A stretch of 30,509 nucleotides of DNA from Coriobacteriia bacterium (GCA_003150175.1 QAKZ01000041.1:1-30509), one strand, 5' to 3'; counted from the first letter of the stretch, positions 7,865 to 19,576 are shown. The notes: a model not told the origin generated them from the sequence alone. Translations and numbers: made by a program.

Positions 7865-8902
7865 ATGGACCAGAACACGCTCGTGCTCACCTTCGGCGAG
7901 ATCATGCTCCGCCTCAGCCCGCCCGACAACCTGCGCATCGAGCAGGCAACGTCCTTCGACGCCCGCTACGGCGGCGCGGAGGCGAATACCGCTCTTTCGC
8001 TCGCGTACCAGGGCGACAACGCGGCCTACGTCTCGGTCGTGCCTGCCAACCGCATCGGTGACTGTGCCCTGCGCGGCCTGCGCGGCTACGGCGTCGACAC
8101 CTCGCGCGTCGTGCGCTCCGGCGACCGCCTGGGCACGTATTACTTCGAGCTCGGCGCCTCGCAGCGCTCCAACGGCTGCGTCTACGACCGCAAGTACTCC
8201 GCCATCAACATGGCGAGCCACGACGAGCTCGACTGGGACTCCATCCTCGGGGGCGTCGGCGTCTTCTACTTCAGCGGCGTTACGCCGGCCATCTCCGACG
8301 AGATGGCGCTCGCCTGCAAGCAGGCCCTCGCGGCCGCCCGCGAGCGCGGCATCGTCACCGTCTGCGATGTCAACTACCGCGGCAAGATGTGGTCGCCGGC
8401 CAAGTCCCAGCAGGTCATGGCCGAGCTCCTGTCCCTCGTCGACATCGTCATCGCCAACGACGAGGACGCGCCCGCCGGCCTCGGCATCACTTGCGTCTCC
8501 GGCTCGCTGAGCAACGGCATCGAGGAGCGCGACTCCTACGTCGAGATGGCCCGCCAGATCTGCGCGACCTACGGCTGCAAGAAGGTCGCCAGCGTCGTGC
8601 GCGACATCCAGAGCGTTGAGCGCTCGCAGTGGATGGGCGTGCTCTACGACGCCGAGACCGACGCCCACTGGTTCAGCGGCGCCCATGACGTGCACGTGCT
8701 CGAGGGCGTGGGCGGCGGCGACGCCTTCAACGCCGGCCTGCTCCACGCGCTGCTCCACGGCTATGAGCCGCAGCGCGCCATCGACTACGCCATCGCGGCC
8801 TCTGTGCTCAAGCTGACCGTCCGCGGCGACGCGAACCTCGTGACCGAGGCCGAGATCGCCGGCGTCGCGGTCTCCGGCGGCGGCACCCGCGTCTCCCGCT
8901 AG
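7865..8902 (+). CDS. kdgK: 2-dehydro-3-deoxygluconokinase (KDG kinase), PfkB family
   Basis: Phosphorylates 2-keto-3-deoxygluconate with ATP to KDPG, the substrate of the following aldolase. 345 residues, normal for KdgK. Seen: FGEIMLRLSPPD at the N-terminus, GGAEANTALSLA (substrate-side Gly-rich motif), CDVNYRGKMW typical of KdgK, and the PfkB C-terminal signature GVGGGDAFNAGLLHALL with the presumed catalytic base D286. Start ATG is preceded by GGAGGAAG at good spacing. Preceded by an operator and promoter and followed 87 bp later by eda, so the two probably form one LacI-controlled operon. Confidence 0.93.
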   Translation: MDQNTLVLTFGEIMLRLSPPDNLRIEQATSFDARYGGAEANTALSLAYQGDNAAYVSVVPANRIGDCALRGLRGYGVDTSRVVRSGDRLGTYYFELGASQRSNGCVYDRKYSAINMASHDELDWDSILGGVGVFYFSGVTPAISDEMALACKQALAAARERGIVTVCDVNYRGKMWSPAKSQQVMAELLSLVDIVIANDEDAPAGLGITCVSGSLSNGIEERDSYVEMARQICATYGCKKVASVVRDIQSVERSQWMGVLYDAETDAHWFSGAHDVHVLEGVGGGDAFNAGLLHALLHGYEPQRAIDYAIAASVLKLTVRGDANLVTEAEIAGVAVSGGGTRVSR

Positions 8903-8989
8903 CGCGCAGCTGGCCCTAACCGGCCCCGTACTTCTTTGAAAATAAACCCGCAGGCCCAGCGGCCGGCGGCAAACCGAGAGGAACACATC

Positions 8990-9631
8990 ATGTTCGAGGA
9001 TTTCTACCAGAAGCTCCACGACCTCGCCGTCGTCCCCGTCGTCGTCCTGGACAAGGTCGAGGACGCCGTCCCCATGGCCCGCGCGCTCGTCGCCGGCGGC
9101 ATGCCCTCCGCTGAGGTCACCTTCCGCACCGCCTGCGCCGCCGAGTGCATCAAGGCCATGCACGACGAGGTCCCCGAGATCAACGTGGGCGCCGGCACCG
9201 TCCTCACCGTCGAGCAGGTCGACGAGGCCGTCGCCGCGGGCGCCGGCTTCATCGTGAGCCCGGGCTTCGACGCCGATGTCGTCAAGCGCTGCATCGAGCT
9301 CAACGTCCCCGCGCTGCCCGGCACCGTGACCCCCTCCGAGGTCACCGCCGCCCGCAAGCTCGGCCTCACCGTCACGAAGTTCTTCCCGGCCGCGCAGTAC
9401 GGCGGACTCAACACCATCAAGGCCCTGTGCGCCCCGTTCGTCGGCCACCGCTTCATGCCGACCGGCGGCGTGAGCACCGCGAACGTCGAGGAGTACCTGA
9501 GCTCGCCGTGCATCGTCGCCTGCGGCGGCACCTGGATGGTCAAGCCCGCACTCTTTGCCGACGGCGACTTCTCGAAGGTCACCGAGGCCTGCCGCGGCGC
9601 CATGGAGGTCGTGGCCAAGATCCGCGCCTAG
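8990..9631 (+). CDS. eda: KHG/KDPG aldolase
   Basis: Class I aldolase that cleaves KDPG to pyruvate and glyceraldehyde 3-phosphate (and may act on 4-hydroxy-2-oxoglutarate). 213 residues. Seen: AEVTFRT with E42 and R46, GAGTVLT, SPGF, LPGTVTPSE, and Schiff-base lysine K130 in VTKFFPA; TGGVS near the phosphate site. Start chosen at the ATG preceded by GAGAGGAAC, rather than an in-frame upstream ATG at 8936, because MFEDFYQKL gives the usual family length. It completes the route from KDG to central metabolism with kdgK, and the SDR probably supplies upstream keto-acids. Confidence 0.95.
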   Translation: MFEDFYQKLHDLAVVPVVVLDKVEDAVPMARALVAGGMPSAEVTFRTACAAECIKAMHDEVPEINVGAGTVLTVEQVDEAVAAGAGFIVSPGFDADVVKRCIELNVPALPGTVTPSEVTAARKLGLTVTKFFPAAQYGGLNTIKALCAPFVGHRFMPTGGVSTANVEEYLSSPCIVACGGTWMVKPALFADGDFSKVTEACRGAMEVVAKIRA

Positions 9632-9687
9632 CGCGAGCCGATGCCGCCGGGCTCGCCCGGCGCGATAGCGATGCCTGTCTGATCCGG

Positions 9688-9720
9688 CGGGCGCGGCGAG
9701 GGGCCGCGCCCGTCTTTTTT
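9688..9720 (+). terminator. Rho-independent terminator after eda
   Basis: 10-bp GC stem (CGGGCGCGGC / GCCGCGCCCG), 5-base loop GAGGG, then TCTTTTTT. It ends 23 bases before the next start codon, so the following gene needs its own promoter or read-through. Confidence 0.9.
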
Positions 9721-9743
9721 CACCGCGAGGAGAGGAAGAAAGA

Positions 9744-10964
9744 ATGGCGATCCACATCGTCGAGGAGGCCAACCGCTGCCTAGGGTGCAAGCGGCCGCTC
9801 TGCCAGCTCAAGGGCTGCCCCGTCCATACGCCGATTCCGCAGGTCATCGACCTGTTCAAGCAAAGGAAGCTCGACGAGGCGGGCGCGCTCCTGTTCGAGA
9901 ACAACCCCATGAGCGCCGTCTGCTCGATCGTGTGCAACCACTCGAATCAGTGCGAGGGCGCGTGCGTCCAGGGCCACAAGGGCACGCCGATCCACTTCTC
10001 GAGCATCGAGAGCTTCATCAGCTCGGCCTACCTCGAGCGCGCCCGCTTCGAGCAGGCGGAGAGTTGCGGCAAGTCCGTCGCCGTCATCGGCTCCGGCCCC
10101 GCCGGCATCACGGCCGCCATCAAGCTCGCCCAGCGCGGCTGCGACGTCACCGTGTTCGAGCAGCGCGAGCAGATCGGCGGCGTCCTCGAGTACGGCATCC
10201 CCGAGTTCCGCCTGCCGAAGACGCTCGTCCAGAAGTACCGCAAGGTCATGTGCGATCTCGGCGTGCACGTGCGCCCCTCGACCACCATCGGCGGCGCGCT
10301 GCACATCGACGACCTGCTGCGCGACGGCTACGACGCCGTGTTCGTGGGCACGGGCACCTGGCGCGCCCGCAAGCTCGGCATCCCCGGCGAGACCCGCGGA
10401 AACGTCGCGTTCGGCATCGACTACCTGGTCAACCCTTCCTCGGTGCACATCGGCGACGAGGTTGCCGTCATCGGCGTGGGCAACGTCGCCATGGACGTCG
10501 CCCGCCAGGCGCTGCGCCACGGCGCGCGCAAGGTCACGCTCTACGCGCGCAGCAAGCACGTCTCTGCGAGCTCCGACGAGGTCGAGTACGCCGAGCTCGA
10601 GGGCGCCGAGATCGCCTACGGCAAGGCCATCTGCGCCATCGACGAGAACGGCCCGGTATTCCGCACGGCGATCTTCGACGAGGACGACAAGGTCACGGGC
10701 TACGAGGAGCAGCTCGACCACGTCCACGCCGACACCGTGATCATCGCCGCGTCGCAGCAGCCCAAAAACAAGCTTGTGCTGACCACCGACGGGCTGTGCG
10801 CGAATGACCGCGGCCTGCTCGAGGTTGGGGAGGACGGCCAGACGACCGTGCCCGGAGTCTTTGCCGCCGGCGACGTCGTCGTAGGGCCGCTCACCGTCGT
10901 CCACGCCGTCGCGGGGGCGAAGGTCGCCGTCGCGGGCATGCTCGCGTACCTCGGGCTGGAGTAG
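9744..10964 (+). CDS. GltD-like NAD(P)/FAD oxidoreductase with N-terminal Fe-S cysteines
   Basis: A 406-residue protein of the glutamate synthase small-subunit/NfnB-like flavoprotein family, an electron-transfer module using NAD(P)H, FAD and [4Fe-4S] clusters. Seen: N-terminal cysteine sets CLGCKRPLCQLKGCPV and CSIVC...CEGAC (cluster ligands), FAD-binding GSGPAGITAA near 115, GGVLEYGIPEFRLPK, NAD(P)-binding GVGNVAMDVA, and the C-terminal GVFAAGDVVVGPLTVVHAVAGAK. It is shorter than typical GltD (about 450-490) and no glutamate synthase large subunit lies beside it, so its partner is unknown; NADPH-dependent glutamate synthase activity should not be assumed. Bounded by an upstream terminator and a bidirectional one downstream, it looks monocistronic. 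Confidence 0.85.
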   Translation: MAIHIVEEANRCLGCKRPLCQLKGCPVHTPIPQVIDLFKQRKLDEAGALLFENNPMSAVCSIVCNHSNQCEGACVQGHKGTPIHFSSIESFISSAYLERARFEQAESCGKSVAVIGSGPAGITAAIKLAQRGCDVTVFEQREQIGGVLEYGIPEFRLPKTLVQKYRKVMCDLGVHVRPSTTIGGALHIDDLLRDGYDAVFVGTGTWRARKLGIPGETRGNVAFGIDYLVNPSSVHIGDEVAVIGVGNVAMDVARQALRHGARKVTLYARSKHVSASSDEVEYAELEGAEIAYGKAICAIDENGPVFRTAIFDEDDKVTGYEEQLDHVHADTVIIAASQQPKNKLVLTTDGLCANDRGLLEVGEDGQTTVPGVFAAGDVVVGPLTVVHAVAGAKVAVAGMLAYLGLE

Positions 10965-11013
10965 CGCAGGGACAAGGGGGACGCCCCAACTGCCAACCCA
11001 ACTGCCGAGATCA

Positions 11014-11053
11014 AAAAAGAAGCCGGTGCCTGGTCGGGCGTCGGCTTCTTTTT
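11014..11053. terminator. Bidirectional rho-independent terminator
   Basis: AAAAAGAAGCCG pairs with CGGCTTCTTTTT around a 16-base loop. With A-run on one side and T-run on the other it can stop both the GltD-like gene (plus) and the YhcH-type gene (minus), which converge here. Confidence 0.88.
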
Positions 11054-11099
11054 GCCGTCTATGCAAGCCGGAGGCCTGAGCCGCGGCTTTTCGGAGGGG

Positions 11100-11561
11100 C
11101 TAGTCGACGAGGACCTTGACGCAGACCTTCTTGAGCTTGGCGGGGCCCGCCTCGGCGCAGCAGCCCGGCTTGTGCGCGTCGCAGGGAGGGGTGACCACGA
11201 GGTCGCCCTCGTGGAGCTCGACCCAGGCCTCGCGGGGCGCGTTGACGTAGAGGCCGAAGTCGTCCTTGCGGTTGAACTCGCCGAGGGGCTCGAGCTCGCG
11301 GACCGGCGCCGTGGCCAGGCGCTCGACGCCGCTGATGACGAAGTGGACGTCGGCATAGCGACGATGCGCCTCGAAGGGCTTCTCGGCGGCGGGCACGGTC
11401 TCGAACTCCATCACGTTCGCGTAGATCGCGTCGCCGTCGATGTCGTGGCGGCCGCACTCGATGTCTGCGAGGTCGTCGCGGCCGAGGAACTCCAGCACCT
11501 TGGCCATGCGATCTGCGGGGATGACGCTCTGGGAGTAGTCGGAAAGCGAAGAGAAGAGCAT
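11100..11561 (-). CDS. YhcH/YjgK/YiaL family protein
   Basis: 153 residues, cupin-like beta-sandwich family of YhcH/YjgK/YiaL (also EbgC), which usually accompanies sialic acid, gulonate or galactoside catabolism; molecular role often unknown (anomerase or epimerase suspected). Seen: DIDGDAIYANVMEFET, FEAHRRYADVHFVISG (the diagnostic E-H-x3-D-x-H metal-binding type motif), DFGLYVNAP and FxVxTPCDAHKPGCC-like C-terminus (VVTPPCDAHKPG). Start at ATG preceded by GGAGG. It lies 76 bp downstream of the MBL-fold gene and probably shares its transcript. Given the KDG genes 2 kb away, a sugar-acid role is plausible but unproven. Confidence 0.88.
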   Translation of the reverse strand: MLFSSLSDYSQSVIPADRMAKVLEFLGRDDLADIECGRHDIDGDAIYANVMEFETVPAAEKPFEAHRRYADVHFVISGVERLATAPVRELEPLGEFNRKDDFGLYVNAPREAWVELHEGDLVVTPPCDAHKPGCCAEAGPAKLKKVCVKVLVD

Positions 11562-11637
11562 GGGGCCTCCTTGGTCCGCCGGGGCGCCGCCCCGGGCTTC
11601 TTTGTCGGGGCGGGGCTTGGGGGCCGCGTCCCCTGCA

Positions 11638-12711
11638 TTACTCGGGATAATACCGCGCGACGCCGCCGGCATCCGGGACTCGGCGAACGGAGCCCAGCTC
11701 AACGAGGTGGTCGAGGTGCGCCGCGCTCTCGGCGCAGATGAACCAGCGGGTCAGCGGCGCCACGGCGTCGAGGCCGCCTGCGCCCACGGCGCGCCAACCG
11801 AGGTCGCAGACGAGCTCGCGGCCGCTGCGCCCGGGCGACCGGCGCACCGCCTCGAGCGCGCGGGAGCCGCGGCGCTCGTGGTGGGCGATGTTGGCGGCCG
11901 CCCGGTCGGCGAGGCTCCCTTCTTGGCGGCCGTGGCCGAGGAAGGCGCGCTCGATGCCGAGGCCGGAGAGCGTGCGGAGGGTCCCCAGCTGCAGGCCGAG
12001 GCTGTCGGGCACCCCGCGCCAGAAGCAGATGAAGGTCGAGCAGGCGAAGAGCAGCGCGTCGCCGGTGAACGCCATCGAGCGCTCAGGCAGCCACAGCGCG
12101 CAGTGGCCCGGCGTGTGGCCGGGCGTCGGCAGGACCTCGAAGCCCCAGCGCCCGCAGGCTATGCGGTCGTGCGGCCGGACCGCCTCGGCCTCGAAGCCAT
12201 CGAGCGTGAAGTCCGCCCGGCGGGTCCAGATCGTGCGCGCGAGCTTCTCCGCGACGACCGGGTCGGACCCCTCCGCGACGAGCCGGCCCGCCATGAACCG
12301 CAGGTAGTCGGGGGAGGAGAAGGCCCGGAGGTCGGCCAAGGCCTGCTCGCTCATGAGGATGCGCGCGCCGGCGGAGGCGAGCTCGCGGGCGAGCCCCGCG
12401 TGGTCGTCGTGCGAGTGGGTGATGAAGACGGTCGCGCGCGCCGGGTCCACGCCGAGCCGCGCGAGCGCGCGCATGAGGCGGGTGTCGTTGTAGTCGTCCC
12501 AGGTCCCGGTGTCGACGATGAGCGCCTCGTCGCCGTCGCGGACCACATGGACGTTCACGTCGGGCAGGAAGGTGCGGTCCATGCGAAGCTCGACGCGCCA
12601 GACCTCGGGCTCCTCGCAGACGAGCGAGCAAGCGAAGCCGTCGGAGTCGAGCGTGAAGCTCCGGGCGTCGCCGACGGGCCCGTTGACACGCGTGTCCCGC
12701 TCACTCGGCAT
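11638..12711 (-). CDS. MBL-fold metallo-hydrolase
   Basis: 357-residue metallo-beta-lactamase-fold hydrolase with a C-terminal helical extension, similar to glyoxalase II-like/LACTB2-type enzymes. Seen: VDTGTWDDY, the dinuclear metal motif HSHDDH (residues 99-104), PTPGHTPGHCALWLPE with the third ligand His, FTGDALLF with the bridging Asp, and GHGRQ. The C-terminal 80 residues form a winged-helix-like region (MBL C-terminal domain). Substrate cannot be told from sequence. Start chosen at ATG 12711, preceded by AGGAGC; a longer frame from 12804 has poor composition. Divergent from mrp; followed by the YhcH-family gene. Confidence 0.88.
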   Translation of the reverse strand: MPSERDTRVNGPVGDARSFTLDSDGFACSLVCEEPEVWRVELRMDRTFLPDVNVHVVRDGDEALIVDTGTWDDYNDTRLMRALARLGVDPARATVFITHSHDDHAGLARELASAGARILMSEQALADLRAFSSPDYLRFMAGRLVAEGSDPVVAEKLARTIWTRRADFTLDGFEAEAVRPHDRIACGRWGFEVLPTPGHTPGHCALWLPERSMAFTGDALLFACSTFICFWRGVPDSLGLQLGTLRTLSGLGIERAFLGHGRQEGSLADRAAANIAHHERRGSRALEAVRRSPGRSGRELVCDLGWRAVGAGGLDAVAPLTRWFICAESAAHLDHLVELGSVRRVPDAGGVARYYPE

Positions 12712-12822
12712 GGCGGTGCTCCTCTCTGTTGATCGGTCTTCTGGGCCGCGGGATTCGCCCGTGGGTTTTGCGCGGCAGGCTTTTTGGCGCCCGCCCGCGC
12801 CCAAGGAAGCCCATTATCCGCC

Positions 12823-12849
12823 TTGCGACGCGCGCTCAGCGGGTAGAAT
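12823..12849 (+). promoter_or_regulatory. Possible mrp promoter
   Basis: TTGCGA (12823-12828), a 15-base spacer (short), TAGAAT (12844-12849), 36 bases upstream of the mrp ATG. Confidence 0.4.
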
Positions 12850-12884
12850 CAAAGGTCGCAGCACTTTGAACGAGAAAGGTAACC

Positions 12885-13781
12885 ATGGACGAAGCAGAGA
12901 AGCAACGTATCCGCGAGGAGTTCGAGTCCTCTCGCCAGAAGGGCCACGAGGAGGGCCAGCAGGCAGCCGAGCAGGCGGGCCCGCAGGTGGAGCCCCTCGC
13001 CGAGGGCAGCTCCATCAAGCACGTGATCGGCGTCGTCTCGGGCAAGGGCGGCGTGGGCAAGTCGCTCGTCACGGGCATCCTCGCCACCGAGCTCGCCCGC
13101 CGCGGCGCCAAGGTCGGCATCTTGGACGCCGACGTGACCGGCCCCTCCATCCCAAAGATGTTCGGCCTCGCCGGGGCCCACGCCTACGCGCGGGACAACC
13201 TGCTCGTGCCGCAGGAGTCCCGTGGCGGCATCAAGATCATGAGCGCGAACCTCGTCCTCGAGCACGAGACCGAACCCGTGCTTTGGCGCGGCCCCGTGGT
13301 CGCGGGCGCGATCAAGCAGTTCTGGGGCCAGACCGCGTGGGGCGAGCTCGACTTCCTGCTGGTGGACATGCCCCCGGGAACCTCCGACGTGGCCCTCACC
13401 GTCTTCCAGAGCCTGCCCGTCGAGGGCGTCGTCATCGTGAGCTCGCCGCAGGACCTCGTCCAGATGGTCGTGGGCAAGGCCGTGAACATGGCGAACATGA
13501 TGGGCGTGCCTGTGCTCGGCCTCGTGGAGAACATGGCCTACGTGACCTGCCCCGACTGCGGGAAAAAGATCTACCCCTACGGCCCCTCCCGCCTCGAGGA
13601 GACCGCGAAGGCATTCGGCCTCGTGGAGCTCGGGCAGCTCGGCATCGACCCGGCGCTCGCCGAGGCGTGCGACCGCGGCGATTTCGAGGAGGCGCTGCCC
13701 AAGGGCACGCTGCCGCAGATGACCGAGACCGTCGTCCAGGTGGCGGAGTTCACCGAGTTCCTGAGCAACGAGGGCCTTTAG
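12885..13781 (+). CDS. mrp: Mrp/NBP35 family P-loop ATPase, iron-sulfur carrier
   Basis: 298-residue cytosolic ATPase that assembles and transfers [4Fe-4S] clusters (ApbC/NBP35/Mrp family). Seen: a charged N-terminal helix, deviant Walker A GKGGVGKS (53-60), DADVTGPSIPKMFGL, VDMPPGTSD, and the cluster-binding CPDC pair (C222, C225). An N-terminal MIP18-like domain is absent. Start ATG is preceded by GAGAAAGG. The next gene starts 4 bp after the stop, suggesting co-transcription with the two flavoproteins. A role maturing Fe-S proteins such as the GltD-like protein is possible but not shown. Confidence 0.93.
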   Translation: MDEAEKQRIREEFESSRQKGHEEGQQAAEQAGPQVEPLAEGSSIKHVIGVVSGKGGVGKSLVTGILATELARRGAKVGILDADVTGPSIPKMFGLAGAHAYARDNLLVPQESRGGIKIMSANLVLEHETEPVLWRGPVVAGAIKQFWGQTAWGELDFLLVDMPPGTSDVALTVFQSLPVEGVVIVSSPQDLVQMVVGKAVNMANMMGVPVLGLVENMAYVTCPDCGKKIYPYGPSRLEETAKAFGLVELGQLGIDPALAEACDRGDFEEALPKGTLPQMTETVVQVAEFTEFLSNEGL

Positions 13782-13785
13782 CTCC

Positions 13786-14988
13786 GTGGCCTCGGCGTCG
13801 AAAAAGAAGCCCTCCCGCGCCCAGCGCAAAGAAGCCCTCGCCGCGGTCGCGGCGGCTGTGAAGGTCCCCGAGCGCTGCGATGTCGCCGTCATCGGCGGCG
13901 GCGCGGCCGGGCTCGTCGCCGCGACGGTCGCCGCCGAGGCGGGGGCCTCCGTGGTCGTCTACGAGCGTGAGCTCGAGTGCGGGCGGACCATCCTCGCCAC
14001 GGGCAACGGCCGCTGCAACTTCGCGAACGAGGACCTGGACGCCGAGCGCTACAACGACCCGGCCTTCGTGCGCGCCGTGTGTGGGGACGCATGGCTCTCT
14101 GACGTGCTGGGTTTCTGGCGCGGCTGCGGCCTCGCGTGGACGAGCGAGGGCGGCCGGCTCTACCCGGCGTCGCTGCAGGCCGCGAGCGTGCGCAACGTGC
14201 TCCTCGAGCGCTGTCGCCGCGCCGGCGTCGTCCTCGCCTGCGGGCGCGAAGTCGATGCGGCAAGAGGGGCGGGGTCGATCGCCGCTTCTTCTCCTGAGGA
14301 TGCGGCGGGTAGCTCCGTCCCCCGTGCCGCATCCGTGGTGGCGGCGACGGGCGGCGCGGGCGAGCCGGTGCTCTGCCCGATCGCCGCGCATCCTGCGGAC
14401 GGGGACGTCTCTCTCGCGGAGCTCGACGGCCGCCGCGCCCGCGTGCAAGCCGAGCTTCTGCGCGGCGGCGAGGTCGTCTTTGCCGAGGCGGGCGAGGTGC
14501 TCTTCCGCCCGTGGGGGCTTTCGGGCATCGTGATGTTCGACTTCTCGCGCCGCGTGCGCGCAGGCGACGTCGTCCGGCTCGACCTCACCTGCGGCATTCC
14601 TAAGGCCGAGCTCGTGCGCCTCGTGCCCGACGGTGTGCTCGACCCGCGCATCGCCCGCGCGCTTGGCGGAGGGCGCCGCGCGCTTGAGCGGGCACGTGCG
14701 CTCGACTTCGTCGTCGAGGGACTTTCCGAGACAAATAAAGCGCAGGTCAAACGCGGCGGCCTGCCGACGTCCGACTTCGATCCAGCGACGCTCGCGTCGC
14801 GCACCCGCCCGGGCTTCTTTGCGTGCGGGGAGGCGCTCGACGTCGACGCCGACTGCGGGGGGTTCAACCTCGCTTGGGCGTGGAAGAGCGGCATGGTCGC
14901 CGGCGCCGCGGCCGCCCGAGCCGCGCTCGCGGCCCGCGGGGCGCTTCCGGGCAAGGACCACACGAACGATGGGGGCAACGAATGCTAG
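13786..14988 (+). CDS. HI0933/BaiN-like FAD-dependent oxidoreductase
   Basis: 400-residue flavoprotein of the HI0933 (BaiN/aminoacetone oxidase-like) family. Seen: FAD-binding GGGAAGLVAA near residue 38, ERELECGRTILATGNGRCNFAN (the diagnostic GR..TGNGRCN), GRLYPASLQAASV, a C-terminal GEVLFRPWGLSG, KRGGLPTSDFDPATLASR and DADCGGFNLAWAWKSGMVAG. Start GTG at 13786 gives a Lys-rich leader. The middle is short: between ATGG and LCPI the usual stretch of about 20-40 residues is nearly missing (ATGGAGEPVLCPI). The ATG of the next gene overlaps its last codons by 7 bases, so translation is coupled. Physiological substrate unknown; annotations as BaiN are not proof of bile-acid metabolism. Confidence 0.85.
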   Translation: MASASKKKPSRAQRKEALAAVAAAVKVPERCDVAVIGGGAAGLVAATVAAEAGASVVVYERELECGRTILATGNGRCNFANEDLDAERYNDPAFVRAVCGDAWLSDVLGFWRGCGLAWTSEGGRLYPASLQAASVRNVLLERCRRAGVVLACGREVDAARGAGSIAASSPEDAAGSSVPRAASVVAATGGAGEPVLCPIAAHPADGDVSLAELDGRRARVQAELLRGGEVVFAEAGEVLFRPWGLSGIVMFDFSRRVRAGDVVRLDLTCGIPKAELVRLVPDGVLDPRIARALGGGRRALERARALDFVVEGLSETNKAQVKRGGLPTSDFDPATLASRTRPGFFACGEALDVDADCGGFNLAWAWKSGMVAGAAAARAALAARGALPGKDHTNDGGNEC

Positions 14989-16640
14989 AGCTCTCCGGCA
15001 TCAGAATCCGGCTTCGGCAACTCGACGGCACCGACGGCTGCGAGCTCGGCATGCTGCGCCGCGCCGTCGCGAAGAAGCTCCGCGCCCCCGCTCGCGAGCT
15101 CGCGTCCCTCGAGCGCCGCCGGCGCTCCATCGACGCGCGCAAGAAGAACGACATCGTTCTCACCTTCACCCTCCACGTTCGCCTCAAGGGCGGCGAGGAC
15201 GCCGAGCGCGAAGCGCTGGCCAGGCTCGCCGCCGCGCACGCGGAGAAGGGCGTGAAGCTCGTGGACGAGGCCCCCTTTGGCTTCCCCGAGCCCGTCCGCA
15301 ACGCGCCCGAACAGCGCGTCGTCGTGGTCGGCGCAGGGTGCGGGGGTCTCTTTTGCGCGCTCTCGCTCGCGCGCGCGGGCCTCGCGCCCCTGCTCGTCGA
15401 GCGCGGCGATGACGCGACCCGGCGCGGCAACGTCGTCGCTGAGCACAACGCGACGGGTGTCCTCGACCCCGAGAGCAACATCCAGTTCGGCGTCGGCGGC
15501 GCGGGCACGTTCTCGGACGGCAAGCTCCAGACCGGCACGAAGAGCCCCGCGCACCGGCTGATCCTCCAGACCTTCGTCGACGCCGGGGCCCAGCCGCAGA
15601 TCCTCTGGGACGCGAAGCCCCATGTGGGAAGCGACGTCCTGCCCGGCGTCGTCACGAGCATCCTGCGCCGGATCGAGGACGCCGGCGGGGAGGTGCGCAC
15701 CCGTTGCCGCATGAGCGACCTCGAGGTCGCGGGCGGCGCGGTCCGTTCGGTCACGCTGACGTCGCGCGGTGCGGACGGGGCCGTGCGCGAGGAGCGCGTG
15801 GAGACGTCGGCCGTGGTCCTGGCCTGCGGACACTCGGCCCGCGACGTCTTTGAGCTTCTGCGCGAGCGCGGCGTCGCCATGGAGCGCAAGACCTTCGCCA
15901 TGGGCGTGCGCATCGAGCACCTGCAGGCGGACATCGACCGCGCGCTCTACGGGCCCGCGGCGGGAAGCCCCGCTCTGGGCGCCGCGCCGTACAAGCTCTC
16001 CGAGCACCTGCCGAGCGGCCGCTCCGCGTTCAGCTTCTGCATGTGCCCCGGCGGCTACGTGGTCTCGGCGGCGTCCGAGCCCGGCGGCGTGGTCACCAAT
16101 GGCATGAGCCTCTCGGACCGCGCGGGCGCTAACGCGAACTCGGGCCTGCTCGCGAACGTCTTTCCCGATGATTTGCCGGGCGACGACGTGCTCGCGGGCG
16201 TGGCGCTGCAGCGCGAGTGCGAGCGCGCGGCCTTCGCGGCGGGAGGCGGCGCATACGTGGCCCCGGCCCAGCTCGTGGGGGACTTCCTGCGCAGCCAGGC
16301 GTCGAGCGGCGCCGGCGGCGTCGCTCCGACCTACCCGCGCGGCGTCGCGTGGGGCAGCATCGACGGCTGCCTGCCACCCTACATCGTCGAGACCCTGCGC
16401 GCGGCGATTCCCCGCATGGGCCGTCACCTGCGCGGCTTCGATGCCGACGACGCCGTGCTCACCGGGGTCGAGACCCGCTCGAGCTCGCCGGTCCGCGTGA
16501 CCCGCGGCGAGGACGGACAGAGCGTGAGCACCCGCGGCCTGTGGCCGGTGGGCGAGGGTGCGGGCTATGCCGGCGGCATCATGTCCGCGGCGACCGACGG
16601 CATCCTGGCCGCGGCCAAGCTCGTCGAGGCGCTCGGGTAA
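14982..16640 (+). CDS. COG2509-type FAD-dependent dehydrogenase
   Basis: 552-residue uncharacterised FAD-dependent dehydrogenase. The first 100 residues form the small alpha/beta N-terminal domain typical of this family ([33 protein letters not shown]); then [19 protein letters not shown] (FAD dinucleotide fold), [67 protein letters not shown] and the C-terminal [21 protein letters not shown]. Length is normal for the family. It overlaps the upstream flavoprotein gene and is followed 56 bp later by uvrA, which has its own promoter. Substrate unknown. Confidence 0.88.
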   Translation: MLELSGIRIRLRQLDGTDGCELGMLRRAVAKKLRAPARELASLERRRRSIDARKKNDIVLTFTLHVRLKGGEDAEREALARLAAAHAEKGVKLVDEAPFGFPEPVRNAPEQRVVVVGAGCGGLFCALSLARAGLAPLLVERGDDATRRGNVVAEHNATGVLDPESNIQFGVGGAGTFSDGKLQTGTKSPAHRLILQTFVDAGAQPQILWDAKPHVGSDVLPGVVTSILRRIEDAGGEVRTRCRMSDLEVAGGAVRSVTLTSRGADGAVREERVETSAVVLACGHSARDVFELLRERGVAMERKTFAMGVRIEHLQADIDRALYGPAAGSPALGAAPYKLSEHLPSGRSAFSFCMCPGGYVVSAASEPGGVVTNGMSLSDRAGANANSGLLANVFPDDLPGDDVLAGVALQRECERAAFAAGGGAYVAPAQLVGDFLRSQASSGAGGVAPTYPRGVAWGSIDGCLPPYIVETLRAAIPRMGRHLRGFDADDAVLTGVETRSSSPVRVTRGEDGQSVSTRGLWPVGEGAGYAGGIMSAATDGILAAAKLVEALG

Positions 16641-16644
16641 ATTA

Positions 16645-16658
16645 CGAACAGGCGTGCT
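16645..16658. promoter_or_regulatory. Possible degenerate LexA (SOS) box upstream of uvrA
   Basis: CGAAC-AGGC-GTGCT matches the Gram-positive/actinobacterial CGAAC-N4-GTTCG at 8 of 10 positions, and it lies directly against the -10 element, where repressor binding would block transcription. The right half is weak. Confidence 0.35.
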
Positions 16659-16663
16659 ATAAT
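16655..16663 (+). promoter_or_regulatory. uvrA promoter, extended -10
   Basis: TGCTATAAT: consensus TATAAT (16658-16663) with the extended TG. No good -35 hexamer 17 bases upstream, consistent with an extended -10 promoter. It sits 33 bases before the uvrA ATG. Confidence 0.7.
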
Positions 16664-16696
16664 CCATCGCCATATAGCATCGTTCGGGGGAGCATC

Positions 16697-19567
<2,871 letters not shown>

Positions 19568-19576
19568 GAGGCTATG

